A DNA stretch of 40,610 bases from Candidatus Bathyarchaeota archaeon (GCA_016783455.1 JADHWN010000019.1:1-40610); one strand, 5' to 3'. Positions 16,451 through 24,573 are shown, numbered from the stretch's first letter. Notes: a model not told the origin generated them from the letters alone. Made by a program: numbers and translations.

Positions 16451-17305
16451 TTGAGGGTCTGCTACCTCCTCGGCTACCCGGTGGGTCACTCCATGAGCGC
16501 CGTGATGCACAACGCCGCCTTCGAGGAGCTGGGTCTGAAGTACAGGTACGACCTCAGGGGGGTGAGCCCGGCGAAGCTGGGGGCGTTCATGACCGGCGAG
16601 ATGAGGGATACGACGGTCAGGGGCGCGAACGTTACTATCCCCCACAAGCTAGCCGTCATGGAGTACCTCGATGAGGTCGACCGGGAGGCTCTGGCCATCG
16701 GAGCTGTCAACACGATCGTGAACGAAGACGGAAGGCTGAAGGGGTACAACACGGACGGGCGAGGAGCTATCCGTGCCCTAGAGGAGGCCCACGGGGAACT
16801 GGAGGGCGTCAGGGCTGTGATCGTCGGGGCGGGCGGCGCAGCGAAGGCCATCGGTTACCACCTCTCCGCGAAAGCAGGAAGGATCACGATCCTCAACAGG
16901 ACTCTATGCAGGGCTGAGGAACTGGCAGCACACCTCTCCTCGATGCCTGAATGTAATGCGTCGGTTGAGCCTTCTTCCCTTCGCAGATCAGAGCTGGAGG
17001 AGGCCCTTGAGGAGGCCGACATACTCATCAACACGACACCCGTGGGCATGACCCCCGACGTGGAGGGCACGCCCGTGGATGGAAGCCTCATAAGACCGGG
17101 AACTCTGGTCTTCGACACGGTCTACAACCCCCTCAGGACGAGGCTCCTCCAAGAGGCCGAGGAGGCCGGGGCTAGGACCCTCCCCGGTCTTAGGATGCTG
17201 GTCTACCAAGGGGCTGCCGCTTTCAGGCTCTGGACTGGCGTGGAACCCCCCGTAGAGCTCATGTACGACGCTGTCATCGAGGTACTGGGAGGAGAACAAG
17301 GATGA
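16451..17305 (+). CDS. aroE: Shikimate dehydrogenase
   Basis: NADPH-dependent reduction of 3-dehydroshikimate to shikimate. It is 284 residues with a TTG start two bases after the aroD stop. N-terminal substrate domain: 'LLGYPVGHSMSAVMHN' and 'GANVTIPHKLAVMEYLDEV' with catalytic K66; 'IGAVNTIV' and the catalytic Asp102 in 'GYNTDGRGA'. Rossmann domain: 'AVIVGAGGAAKAIGYHL' and 'TILNRTLCRAEELA'. C-terminal 'VFDTVYNPLRTRLLQEAEE' and 'MLVYQGAAAFRLWTG' complete the family pattern. Its end overlaps aroK by four bases (ATGA). Confidence 0.95.
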   Translation: MRVCYLLGYPVGHSMSAVMHNAAFEELGLKYRYDLRGVSPAKLGAFMTGEMRDTTVRGANVTIPHKLAVMEYLDEVDREALAIGAVNTIVNEDGRLKGYNTDGRGAIRALEEAHGELEGVRAVIVGAGGAAKAIGYHLSAKAGRITILNRTLCRAEELAAHLSSMPECNASVEPSSLRRSELEEALEEADILINTTPVGMTPDVEGTPVDGSLIRPGTLVFDTVYNPLRTRLLQEAEEAGARTLPGLRMLVYQGAAAFRLWTGVEPPVELMYDAVIEVLGGEQG

Positions 17306-17805
17306 ACGTGGCCCTATTCGGGTTCATGGGCGTAGGCAAGAGCGCCGTCGGGAGAATGCTGGCCGAGAAGCTGGGGCTCTCCTTCGTCGACCTGGACGAG
17401 GAGATAGTCAGCAGGACCGGGAGGAGCATCGAGAGCATCTTCCAGGAGGACGGCGAGGAGAGGTTCAGGGAGATAGAGAGGGCCGTGACGAAGGAGTACT
17501 CGGCATTCGACGGCCAGGTCATCGCCTGCGGCGGCGGGACGGTCATCGACCCCGAGAACCTGGAGAACCTGAGGCGGAGCTCAAGGATGGTGCTCCTCAC
17601 AGCCGAGGCCGAGGTCATCCTGGAGAGGGTGGAGGCCGAGGGGGGCGTGAGGCCCCTACTGAACGTCGATGACAGGCTAGGCAAGATAAGGAGCCTCCTC
17701 ACCAAGCGCTGGCCCAGCTACGTCGAGGCAGCGGACATAATAATCGATACATCCGAGTATCCACCACACGTCGTCGTGAGTATTATAATCGAGAACCTAG
17801 AGTAG
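17302..17805 (+). CDS. aroK: Shikimate kinase, bacterial AroK type
   Basis: Phosphorylates shikimate with ATP. The 167-residue protein is a P-loop NMP-kinase-fold AroK: 'NVALFGFMGVGKSAVGRMLA' carries the Walker A, 'FVDLDEEI' the substrate Asp, 'ERFREIERAV' the substrate Arg, and 'VIACGGGTVID' the Walker-B-like GGG. 'RPLLNVDD' is the lid Arg. Most archaea are known to use an unrelated GHMP-type shikimate kinase, so a bacterial-type enzyme inside an archaeal aro operon suggests acquisition, although its base composition matches the neighbours. It starts by a four-base overlap with aroE. Confidence 0.94.
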   Translation: MNVALFGFMGVGKSAVGRMLAEKLGLSFVDLDEEIVSRTGRSIESIFQEDGEERFREIERAVTKEYSAFDGQVIACGGGTVIDPENLENLRRSSRMVLLTAEAEVILERVEAEGGVRPLLNVDDRLGKIRSLLTKRWPSYVEAADIIIDTSEYPPHVVVSIIIENLE

Positions 17806-17816
17806 ATGATACGCCG

Positions 17817-19088
17817 ATGGATGTAAAAGTCGTACGCAGCCTCGTCGGGGGAACCCTCGAGCCCCCGTCCTCCAAGAGCATGACCCACAGGGCACTGGTC
17901 TGCTCCGCCCTGGCGAAGGGAGAGAGCGTCATACGCAGCCCCCTCATCTCAGACGACACCCTGGCGACCCGCTGGGTCCTCGAGCTCCTCGGGGTGGAGG
18001 TCTCAGGCAGCGATGAGGAGTGGAAGGTCAGGGGAGGAGCCCTCAAGGAGCCCTACGCGGAGCTCGACTGCGGCGAGTCGGGGACCACCATCCGGTTCAT
18101 GACAGCGGTCTGCAGCCTCGTCGACGGCGTCTGCAAGCTCACGGGGGGACAGTCCCTGTCCAGGAGGCCCATGGAGCCCCTTGTGGACGGGCTACAGCAG
18201 CTGGGGGTGAAAATTGACAGCAAAGATGGCCTTCCCCCCATCACCGTTAAGGGAAGAGGGAGAATCCGTGGAGGCGAGGCGGCCATCAGGGGAGACATCA
18301 GCTCCCAGTTCGTCTCAGCCCTCCTCCTGGTGGCACCCTTAGCTGACAGGAAGACGGTCATCAAGATCACCACCCAGCTGGAGTCGAAGCCCTATATCTC
18401 CCTGACCATGGACACCCAGCGCCTCTACGGAGTCGAGGTCGAGGCCTCGGAGGACATGATGGAGTACAAGATCGCTAGGCAGAGCTACTCCCCGGCGGAG
18501 TTGACCGTCGAGGGGGACTGGTCCTCTGCCGCCTTCCTCCTCGCGGCGGGAGCGCTGACGGGAGGCGTTGCCTTGGGGAACTTAAACATGGAGAGCGAGC
18601 AGGCGGACACGGCCATCCTGGACATCCTGAAGTCCATGGGGGCTATAGTGGAGTGCCAGGACTCCCAGATCCACGTCAGGGAGGGGACACTGAGGGGCGT
18701 GTCACTGGACATATCGGATTGCCCCGACCTCTTCCCCGTGGTCGCCTCCCTCTGCGCCACGGCGTCAGGGACCAGCACGCTCACAGGGATAAGGAGGCTC
18801 CAGTTCAAGGAGTCGGACAGGATCGCAGCCATGGCGGAGGGGCTGAAGAGGATGGGGGTGAGGACGACACTGGACGAAGACACGTTCACCATCGAAGGAG
18901 GAAAGCCCAAGGGCTCAACAATAAGCCCCCACCAGGACCACAGAATCGCCATGGCCTTCACAGTGCTCGGCCTCGTCGCTGACGGGGAGACCACCATCAT
19001 GGACGCCGAGTGCGTCTCCAAATCGTACCCTGGCTTCTGGGACGACATGGAGTCATTAGGGGCGGAGATAAGGAGTCTGAGAGATTGA
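17817..19088 (+). CDS. aroA: 3-phosphoshikimate 1-carboxyvinyltransferase (EPSP synthase)
   Basis: Adds the enolpyruvyl group of PEP to shikimate 3-phosphate. The 423-residue protein has all major signatures: 'EPPSSKSMTHRALVCSALA' (K20, R25), 'LDCGESGTTIRFM', 'GGQSLSRRPMEPL', 'GDISSQFVSALLLVAPL', 'ISDCPDLFPVVASL' with the catalytic Asp, 'LQFKESDRIAAMAEGL', and 'HQDHRIAMAFTVLG'. It begins 11 bases after aroK and its TGA overlaps the TTG start of aroC by four bases. Confidence 0.95.
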   Translation: MDVKVVRSLVGGTLEPPSSKSMTHRALVCSALAKGESVIRSPLISDDTLATRWVLELLGVEVSGSDEEWKVRGGALKEPYAELDCGESGTTIRFMTAVCSLVDGVCKLTGGQSLSRRPMEPLVDGLQQLGVKIDSKDGLPPITVKGRGRIRGGEAAIRGDISSQFVSALLLVAPLADRKTVIKITTQLESKPYISLTMDTQRLYGVEVEASEDMMEYKIARQSYSPAELTVEGDWSSAAFLLAAGALTGGVALGNLNMESEQADTAILDILKSMGAIVECQDSQIHVREGTLRGVSLDISDCPDLFPVVASLCATASGTSTLTGIRRLQFKESDRIAAMAEGLKRMGVRTTLDEDTFTIEGGKPKGSTISPHQDHRIAMAFTVLGLVADGETTIMDAECVSKSYPGFWDDMESLGAEIRSLRD

Positions 19089-20191
19089 GCAACAGCATCG
19101 GCAGAGACTACAAGGTGACCAGCTTCGGGGAGAGCCAAAGCAGATGCGTGGGGGCCGTCGTGGACGGATGCCCCGCAGGGTTGCGGCTCTCCGCCGAGGA
19201 CATCCAGAGCGAGCTGGACAGGCGGAGGCCAGGACAGAGCGCCGTGGCCACCAGCAGGAACGAGGAGGACAGGGTCGAGCTCCTCTCCGGGGTCTTCAAC
19301 GGCCTCACCACGGGCGCCCCCATCTGCACCCTGATCTGGAACAGGGACAGGGACTCATCCGGGTACGAGGTGAGACGGTGGACCCCTAGACCCGGCCACG
19401 CCGACTACACAGCCCACCTCCGATACGGGGGATTCAACGACTACAGGGGCGGAGGCAGGTTCTCCGGGAGGATAACCGCCAGCTACGTGATGGCGGGGGC
19501 AATCGCCAAGAAGCTGCTGTCAGAGGTCCTGGACGTGGAGATACTGGCCCACGCAAGGGAGATCGGGGGGCTGAGGGCGAGGGAGGTGAGCCCCGACGAG
19601 ATCAGGGAGAACGCCGGGAGCAACTCCGTACGATGCGGCGACCCCGAGACAGCTAAAAGGATGGTTGAGCTCATAGCCGAGAACTCCGAGCAGGGGGACA
19701 GCCTGGGAGGCGTCGTCGAGTGCATCACTCTGAACCTGCCCCCAGGAATAGGAGAACCCGTCTTCGACACCCTTGAGGGAGACTTGGCGAAGGCCCTCTT
19801 CGCGATCCCAGCCGTGAAGGCCGTGGAGTTCGGCCTCGGAAGGAAATTCTCCTCGATAAAGGGCTCCGAGAGCAACGACGCGCTCACGTTGAGAGATGGT
19901 AAGATTGAGACTGAGACTAACCGGATGGGGGGCATCACAGGGGGGATAAGCACGGGGATGCCTATCAAAGTCAGTGTGACGTTCAAGCCCACCCCCTCCA
20001 TCGGCCTGCCCCAGAGGACGGTCGACATCGAGAGGATGGAGGAGACCACCCTCGTCGTGGAGGGGAGACACGACCCCTGCGTGGTCCCCCGGGCCGTACC
20101 CGTCGTGGAGAGCGTGGTGGCGATGGTTCTAGCCGACCACGCCCTGAGGGCTGGGCTGATCCCGAGGGTACTGGGGGGTGAAGGGTCATGA
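19085..20191 (+). CDS. aroC: Chorismate synthase
   Basis: Reduced-flavin-dependent elimination of phosphate from EPSP to give chorismate. The protein begins with a TTG at 19085 (SNSIGRDYKVTSFGESQS), overlapping the aroA stop by four bases. The frame is open upstream inside aroA, but family alignment places the start here, giving 368 residues. Signatures: 'VTSFGESQSRCVGAVVDGCP', 'RTPRPGHADYT'-like 'RWTPRPGHADYTAHLRYG', 'YRGGGRFSGRITASYV', and the C-terminal 'RHDPCVVPRAVPVVESVVAM'. Its stop overlaps the chorismate mutase start by four bases. Confidence 0.95.
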   Translation: MSNSIGRDYKVTSFGESQSRCVGAVVDGCPAGLRLSAEDIQSELDRRRPGQSAVATSRNEEDRVELLSGVFNGLTTGAPICTLIWNRDRDSSGYEVRRWTPRPGHADYTAHLRYGGFNDYRGGGRFSGRITASYVMAGAIAKKLLSEVLDVEILAHAREIGGLRAREVSPDEIRENAGSNSVRCGDPETAKRMVELIAENSEQGDSLGGVVECITLNLPPGIGEPVFDTLEGDLAKALFAIPAVKAVEFGLGRKFSSIKGSESNDALTLRDGKIETETNRMGGITGGISTGMPIKVSVTFKPTPSIGLPQRTVDIERMEETTLVVEGRHDPCVVPRAVPVVESVVAMVLADHALRAGLIPRVLGGEGS

Positions 20192-20466
20192 CGAGCGAGA
20201 GGATTGCGGAGCTCAGGGAGGAGATAAACGGGTTGAACGTCCAGATAGTCGAGCTCCTCGCGCGCCGTGTGGAGGTCGCCAGGAGGATAGGCGAGGCGAA
20301 GAGGGAGCGGAACCTCCCCATCGTGGACAGGACGCGTGAGGGAAAGGTGTACGTGCGTGTCCGAGAGCTTGCGATGGAGTGGGACTTGGACCCCGAGGGC
20401 GTGGAGAAGGTGTTCAGGGAGATCGTGGACCTATGCACCAAGGCCCAGCTGGAGGAGTCGGCATGA
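20188..20466 (+). CDS. aroQ: Chorismate mutase, AroQ class
   Basis: A small all-helical enzyme converting chorismate to prephenate. The 92-residue sequence has the AroQ features: 'IAELREEINGLNVQIVELLA' with the first Arg, 'RRVEVARRIGEAKRERNLPI' with the second Arg and Lys, 'VDRTREGKVYVRV', and 'GVEKVFREIVDLCTKAQ'. It is a free-standing monofunctional unit, not fused to dehydratase or dehydrogenase as in many bacteria. It overlaps both aroC and pheA by four bases, implying coupled translation. Confidence 0.92.
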   Translation: MTSERIAELREEINGLNVQIVELLARRVEVARRIGEAKRERNLPIVDRTREGKVYVRVRELAMEWDLDPEGVEKVFREIVDLCTKAQLEESA

Positions 20467-21275
20467 GGGTGGCGTTCCAGGGGGAGCCTGGCGCCTACAG
20501 CGAGGAGGCCATCATCCAGCACTTCGGGTCCACCGTGGAGCCCCTCCCTAGGCCCTACCTGAGGGACGTCTTCGACGCCGTCGAGGGCGGGGAGGCGGAG
20601 ATAGGGCTGATCCCCGTCGAGAACACCATCGAGGGGAGCATCGTTCGGAGCTTCGACCTCTTCAACGAGAGGAGCCTCAAGGCACGAGGCGAGGTGATCC
20701 TGAGGGTCATCCACTGCCTCATAGCCAACCCCGGGGTCTCCCTCCCCGACGTGTCCAGGGTCTACTCCCACTCCCAGGCCCTGGGGCAGTGCCGGGCCTT
20801 CATCGAGGAGCACGGCCTCGAGTCAGTCGCCGCCTCCGACACCGCTGGCAGCGTCAAGATGCTGAAGACCTTGGGAATCAGGGACGCGGCGGCGATAGCC
20901 AGCAGCCGGGCGGCCGAGGTCTACGAGATGAACATCATCGAGAGGGGCATCGAGACCCACAAGGAGAACTTCACTAGGTTCATCGCCATCGGTGGGGAGG
21001 ACCGCCAGCCCACGTCCGACGACAAGACCTCCCTGGTCTTCGTCACGGACCATAAACCCGGTGCATTACACAGGGCTCTCGGCTCATTCGCTAGGAGACA
21101 GATCGACCTGACGAAGATCGAGTCTCGTCCTCAGGTGGGCAAGCCGTGGGAGTACCTCTTCTTTGTCGACGTCGTGGGCCACAGGGATGACCCGGATTTG
21201 CGGGAGGCCCTTGAAGAGCTGAGGGAGAGCACACGCATGGTGAAGGTGCTCGGCTCCTATCCGAGGTCCGCCTGA
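20463..21275 (+). CDS. pheA: Prephenate dehydratase with C-terminal ACT domain
   Basis: Converts prephenate to phenylpyruvate, the committed step to phenylalanine. From ATG 20463 the protein has 270 residues. Catalytic domain: 'VAFQGEPGAYSEEAIIQHF', 'EIGLIPVENTIEGSIVRSFD', 'VYSHSQALGQCRAFI', 'AAIASSRAAEVYEM' and 'NFTRFIAIGGE'. The C-terminal ACT domain starts near 185: 'KPGALHRALGSFARRQIDL' and the phenylalanine-binding 'KIESRPQVGKPWEYLFFVD'. Feedback inhibition by phenylalanine is expected from this motif in the family. It ends the operon; its last 19 bases overlap the 3' end of the convergent MFS gene. Confidence 0.95.
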   Translation: MRVAFQGEPGAYSEEAIIQHFGSTVEPLPRPYLRDVFDAVEGGEAEIGLIPVENTIEGSIVRSFDLFNERSLKARGEVILRVIHCLIANPGVSLPDVSRVYSHSQALGQCRAFIEEHGLESVAASDTAGSVKMLKTLGIRDAAAIASSRAAEVYEMNIIERGIETHKENFTRFIAIGGEDRQPTSDDKTSLVFVTDHKPGALHRALGSFARRQIDLTKIESRPQVGKPWEYLFFVDVVGHRDDPDLREALEELRESTRMVKVLGSYPRSA

Positions 21276-22516
21276 GGGGCTTCTTCCCTGGGCGACTCCT
21301 TCACGAAGAGTGTGAATAGCAGGCAGCCAGTGATGCCAATAGCGAAACTGGCGTAGAAGGGAGTCTGGGGTGAGAATGTCTCGTAGAGGTATCCCCCCAG
21401 TATCGGGGCGGGCGTGACGATGAAGCCCGTCAGCGTCCCCATCATCCCGAGGACGCTTCCCCGGTAGTCTGCCGGCGCCACCTCGTTGACGAGGGCGTTC
21501 CAGACTGGCCCCCCCATGGAGCCCATGACGTTGCCGCCGAGGCCCTCCCCTATCCCGCCGATGAGCCGGGTGACGACAAGGCTCTGGAACCCGGTGGAGA
21601 GCACGAAGCCAAGGCTGGTGAAGGAGACCAGGGCCTGGGAGAGGATTATATAGGGCTTCCTCCGGGCGCGGTCGGAGAGGAACCCGCTCGGTATCATGAA
21701 CATGGCGCCGATGAAGTTCGCGACTATGCTTGCGATGCTCCACTGCATCTTGGTCATCCCCAGCTCCTCGGTGCAGTAGACCACCACGAAGGACCAGAAG
21801 ATCTGGAACCCGAAGCTGCTCAGCACCGCCACGAGTATCAGCTTCCAGATCTCCCTCGGGGCCCCCCTCAGCTTGCCCAGGGACTCCCTCACCCCCAGCC
21901 TGCTCAGGCTGGCCTCACCCCTCGTCTCCACGATGTACCTCCACTGGAGGATGATGCTGGGCACCAGCACCAGGAACGAGGCGATGAAGCCAAGGTGGGA
22001 GGCCTCGATGACCCCCATGTTGTCCTGGATGTAGCCTCCGAAGGGGTATGCCGCCACGATGAAGAGGTATGTAGCCATGGAGTAGGCCCCGAAGCCTGTG
22101 GCGCGGCTCTCGTCCGAGAGGGACTCGGCGATGAGGGCGCTCCGCGCGGGGATCGCGATCGAGGAGAGGGAGTAGGCGAAGATGCCAGGTATCAGCATCG
22201 TCCAGTGAGTCGAGAAGCGGAATATGAGGGGAGGGATGAAGCCGAAGAGGGCGCTGATGAGGATGACCTTCCTCCTCCCGTACCTGTCGGCGAGCATGCC
22301 TCCGGGGAACTGCAGGAGGAGGGTGGAGAGGGCCTGTAGGGAGGAGAGGGCCCCTAGGATCCCCTTGGAGGCTCCCAGCTCGAGGAGGTAGAGCCCCCAG
22401 AAGGGGCGCCAGAGGAACGTCGCGAACATGCCGAGGCTCTGGGACAGTGTGATGACCATCAGGTTCCTATTGGACAGGACGGTTCCGACGGACCGCCTGA
22501 AGGACAACACTCTCAT
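21257..22516 (-). CDS. MFS transporter
   Basis: About 419 residues in a 12-helix major facilitator fold. The signature loop between helices 2 and 3 is 'GGMLADRYGRRKVILIS', and its counterpart between helices 8 and 9 is 'SGFLSDRARRKPYIILS'. A charged central loop around residues 195-225 separates the two six-helix halves, and 'RLIGGIGEGLGGNVMGSMGG' is the helix-10-like glycine-rich segment. Located in the membrane; substrate unknown, though multidrug- or sugar-like export is common for this type. I chose ATG 22516 over the upstream GTG at 22522. Its 3' end overlaps pheA tail to tail, so pairing with aromatic biosynthesis is only positional. Confidence 0.9.
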   Translation of the reverse strand: MRVLSFRRSVGTVLSNRNLMVITLSQSLGMFATFLWRPFWGLYLLELGASKGILGALSSLQALSTLLLQFPGGMLADRYGRRKVILISALFGFIPPLIFRFSTHWTMLIPGIFAYSLSSIAIPARSALIAESLSDESRATGFGAYSMATYLFIVAAYPFGGYIQDNMGVIEASHLGFIASFLVLVPSIILQWRYIVETRGEASLSRLGVRESLGKLRGAPREIWKLILVAVLSSFGFQIFWSFVVVYCTEELGMTKMQWSIASIVANFIGAMFMIPSGFLSDRARRKPYIILSQALVSFTSLGFVLSTGFQSLVVTRLIGGIGEGLGGNVMGSMGGPVWNALVNEVAPADYRGSVLGMMGTLTGFIVTPAPILGGYLYETFSPQTPFYASFAIGITGCLLFTLFVKESPREEAPQADLG

Positions 22517-22621
22517 CACCACCCCACGAGTCTTCCGGGAGACGTTGCCTATAGGTTGCGGGTAATATATTTCACATTTTACTACATACGTGCTGAGGGA
22601 CGTCGACCGGGGAAGATCATC

Positions 22622-22700
22622 TAAAAAGGATTAACACCGGATTTACGGAAATTCTGCGATAAACTACCTGCTCTATATTTATGATTCATAATCCTTTTTA
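22622..22700. repeat. 12-base perfect inverted repeat pair
   Basis: TAAAAAGGATTA at 22622-22633 and its exact reverse complement TAATCCTTTTTA at 22689-22700, separated by 55 bases. The arms contain T-rich, TATA-like sequence and could be divergent promoter elements, operator half-sites or chance pairing in AT-rich DNA. Confidence 0.5.
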
Positions 22701-22945
22701 TAATAAAACTGGGATTATGTCGTGTTCGACCTTAAAATACTGAATTAGCTCTTGTGATCCTGATTCCAGATATGGAAAATATATCTAGAAGGGGGCTCCA
22801 CAATCACCTTATAAAACATACATTCCATGATGAATCAATAGATCTTCTCGTGAAGGTTTATTTTCTACTGACACAAATATTGAGAAACGTCCTTTTCCGC
22901 CTTTCTCGCTCTTTCGAGTGTTATCGAATAAGCCACTCCGGACAG

Positions 22946-22957
22946 GATTACTTAAAG
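22946..22957 (+). promoter_or_regulatory. TATA-like box for the 119-residue unknown gene
   Basis: GATTACTTAAAG about 35 bases upstream of ATG 22987 fits a near-leaderless archaeal promoter. Confidence 0.4.
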
Positions 22958-22986
22958 GTCCGGAGACGTGTATTCTCCGGTAAGCC

Positions 22987-23346
22987 ATGGTCCACATCAC
23001 ATACAAGCCAGCTGAGGAGCTTGTCATCCTCGAGATGGTCGAGTACAGCCTCCATGAGCTGATCGAGACGTGTACGCTTCTGATGAACGCAGGGAGGCCT
23101 GTCATCCTCAACTGGGCGGAGGGGGTGGCCTTCAACCACCAGCCCCTGCCCTTCAACACCAAGGAGCTCCTAAAGGAGCGGATGAAGGGGCGCATCTACT
23201 GGGCGAGCGTCATGTTCGCCAGCATGCCGGACTACGTCGATAACCTCAAGGTCGGTGCTCTTGACATCCCTGTCGTGGCAACGCCCAACCCGGTGCTCAA
23301 GCAGGCGGCTGCCTGGCTAAAGGGACAGCTAGGAAGCGATCTCTGA
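22987..23346 (+). CDS. Conserved-looking small protein of unknown function
   Basis: A 119-residue soluble protein that I do not recognise. It begins MVHITYKPAEELVILEMVEY and contains an aromatic-rich centre ('VILNWAEGVAFNHQPLPF') and 'MKGRIYWASVMFASMPDYV'. No membrane segment, cysteine motif or nucleotide-binding loop is visible. Codon use and GC content match the surrounding genes and a promoter-like box is present, so it is probably real. Its last 18 bases overlap the convergent livM-like gene. Confidence 0.7.
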   Translation: MVHITYKPAEELVILEMVEYSLHELIETCTLLMNAGRPVILNWAEGVAFNHQPLPFNTKELLKERMKGRIYWASVMFASMPDYVDNLKVGALDIPVVATPNPVLKQAAAWLKGQLGSDL

Positions 23347-24438
23347 GCCATCTTGGGGACTGGAAGAACCCTCATTAACCAGGTTCTTGTAGTCGATCTT
23401 GGAGATGTATAGCCGCTTCTCGGGTATTAACCCGCGGGGCTTGAAGACCATGAATAGCAGGAGCAGCAGTGACAGCGCCATGTTCTCAAGGACCAGGAAT
23501 AGGCCCGCCCGACCAGACGAAGCGATGACGCTCCCGTAGAACATGTTGAACGTTGAAATGAGCTTCAATATGCCGACGCCGAAGATCACCCCTATCAGGG
23601 ATCCAGCGTTGTTCCCCATGCCTCCGATGGTGATCATGAGCCAAGGCCAGAGGGTGTATGTGAGCTGGTCGTAGAACGTGTACTGGACGTAGTTGTAGTA
23701 GAGGGCGATAAGGACCCCCGTCACCGCCATCATGCCTGAGCTGAACATCATGACGTCCCTCCTTATCCGCACAACGTCCTTCCCCATACTCGCCACGGTC
23801 CACTCGTTCTCCCTTACGGCCCTCATCAGCCTGCCAAACGGAGAGTTCTGAATAGTCCTGATGATGAAGAAACAGAAGAGACCTACGAGGAGGGTGGTGA
23901 CGGCCACGACGAGCATGTTCTCCCCAGGATACCACGAGAGGAAGTTGGGTATGAACGCCCCATGGGTGCCCCCGGCCAGCCACGTTATGTTGGTCGCAAA
24001 TACGTTGCCAGTGCTGGCCAGAACATACAGGAGGATCATCAGGATTGAGGCCCTCAGTCTCCCACTCATCAGGGCGATGAGTCCGCCCAATAGGATGCCA
24101 AAGACAAGGGCTAGGGCGAGGGATAACATGAACAGGGAGATGCTCAAGAGAGGACGCGTCTTGAGGAAGGCGGTTATGGTGGAGACGTTGTATGGGTTAT
24201 CGAAGACCCAGTCGGGTCGGAAGGTCACACCCGCCATTCCGATTATCACCATACATATTCTGATGACGAGGGAGCTCGTGACGTACGCACCGCAGGCCAC
24301 GGAGAGGTTGTTGCTCATGTTGGGGACGCCGGCGTTCCCGTACTGGAAGTTGAGGGCGGCAGCGACGATCAGGTACTGGCCGAAGAAGATGGCGAAGTTC
24401 ATGAGCACTATCTGCCATGTCGTCAGCAAAGGCGTCAC
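23329..24438 (-). CDS. livM: Branched-chain amino acid ABC transporter permease, LivM-like
   Basis: A 369-residue integral membrane permease of the LivM/LivH family. It has the N-terminal 'GQYLIVAAALNFQYGNAGVPN' type segment, multiple hydrophobic helices, 'GRLMRAVRENEWTVASMGKD' in the cytoplasmic loop that contacts the ATPase, and 'WPWLMITIGGMGNNAGSLIG' plus 'ENMALSLLLLLFMVFKPRGLIPEKR' at the C-terminus. The start is GTG 24438, with an in-frame ATG 12 codons on. No LivH partner, ATPases or binding protein are in the window, so the rest of the transporter is elsewhere or the gene is an orphan. Substrate is uncertain (amino acids, amides or urea in the family). Confidence 0.88.
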   Translation of the reverse strand: MTPLLTTWQIVLMNFAIFFGQYLIVAAALNFQYGNAGVPNMSNNLSVACGAYVTSSLVIRICMVIIGMAGVTFRPDWVFDNPYNVSTITAFLKTRPLLSISLFMLSLALALVFGILLGGLIALMSGRLRASILMILLYVLASTGNVFATNITWLAGGTHGAFIPNFLSWYPGENMLVVAVTTLLVGLFCFFIIRTIQNSPFGRLMRAVRENEWTVASMGKDVVRIRRDVMMFSSGMMAVTGVLIALYYNYVQYTFYDQLTYTLWPWLMITIGGMGNNAGSLIGVIFGVGILKLISTFNMFYGSVIASSGRAGLFLVLENMALSLLLLLFMVFKPRGLIPEKRLYISKIDYKNLVNEGSSSPQDGSEIAS

Positions 24439-24465
24439 CGAGATATCTATGGAGGTCGGACCTTC

Positions 24466-24480
24466 CGTTAAGAACTTTAT
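24466..24480 (-). promoter_or_regulatory. TATA-like box for the livM-like gene
   Basis: Minus-strand ATAAAGTTCTTAACG about 30-40 bases upstream of GTG 24438, compatible with a near-leaderless transcript. Confidence 0.35.
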
Positions 24481-24513
24481 GATCGACCCACTTGGCCACC
24501 ACGTCTTAACGCC

Positions 24514-24528
24514 CTATATTTTTAAAAG
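24514..24528 (+). promoter_or_regulatory. TATA-like box for the acyl-CoA synthetase beta gene
   Basis: CTATATTTTTAAAAG about 50 bases upstream of ATG 24574, in the divergent region with livM. It leaves a leader of about 25 bases that contains GAGGGA, a suitable ribosome-binding site. Confidence 0.45.
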
Positions 24529-24573
24529 GGGTGAGGGAATCCAGTATAGAGTTCAACCACGAGGGAATGTTTG

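Larger units (their letters stand above)
22517..22986. other. 470-base AT-rich intergenic region
   Basis: No convincing gene: the longest plus-strand frame (22754 on) uses codons unlike the neighbours and runs into the next gene in another frame. It holds a TATA-like TAATATATT at 22563-22571 facing the MFS gene, a 12-base inverted repeat pair (22622-22633 and 22689-22700), and the promoter of the next gene near 22948. No tRNA cloverleaf was recognised. Confidence 0.5.

Noticed and set aside
19010-19084. Upstream extension of the chorismate synthase frame into aroA
   Set aside because: The residues do not match the family, whose start (GRDYKVTSFGES) fits the TTG at 19085.
20379-20462. Upstream extension of prephenate dehydratase into the chorismate mutase gene
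   Set aside because: The family start MRVAFQGEPGAYSE begins at ATG 20463 with a typical ATGA overlap.
22754-23062. Plus-strand ORF of about 102 codons starting with GTG in the AT-rich gap
   Set aside because: Its codon use changes midway, it overlaps the better-supported gene at 22987 in another frame, and no promoter or ribosome-binding site fits.
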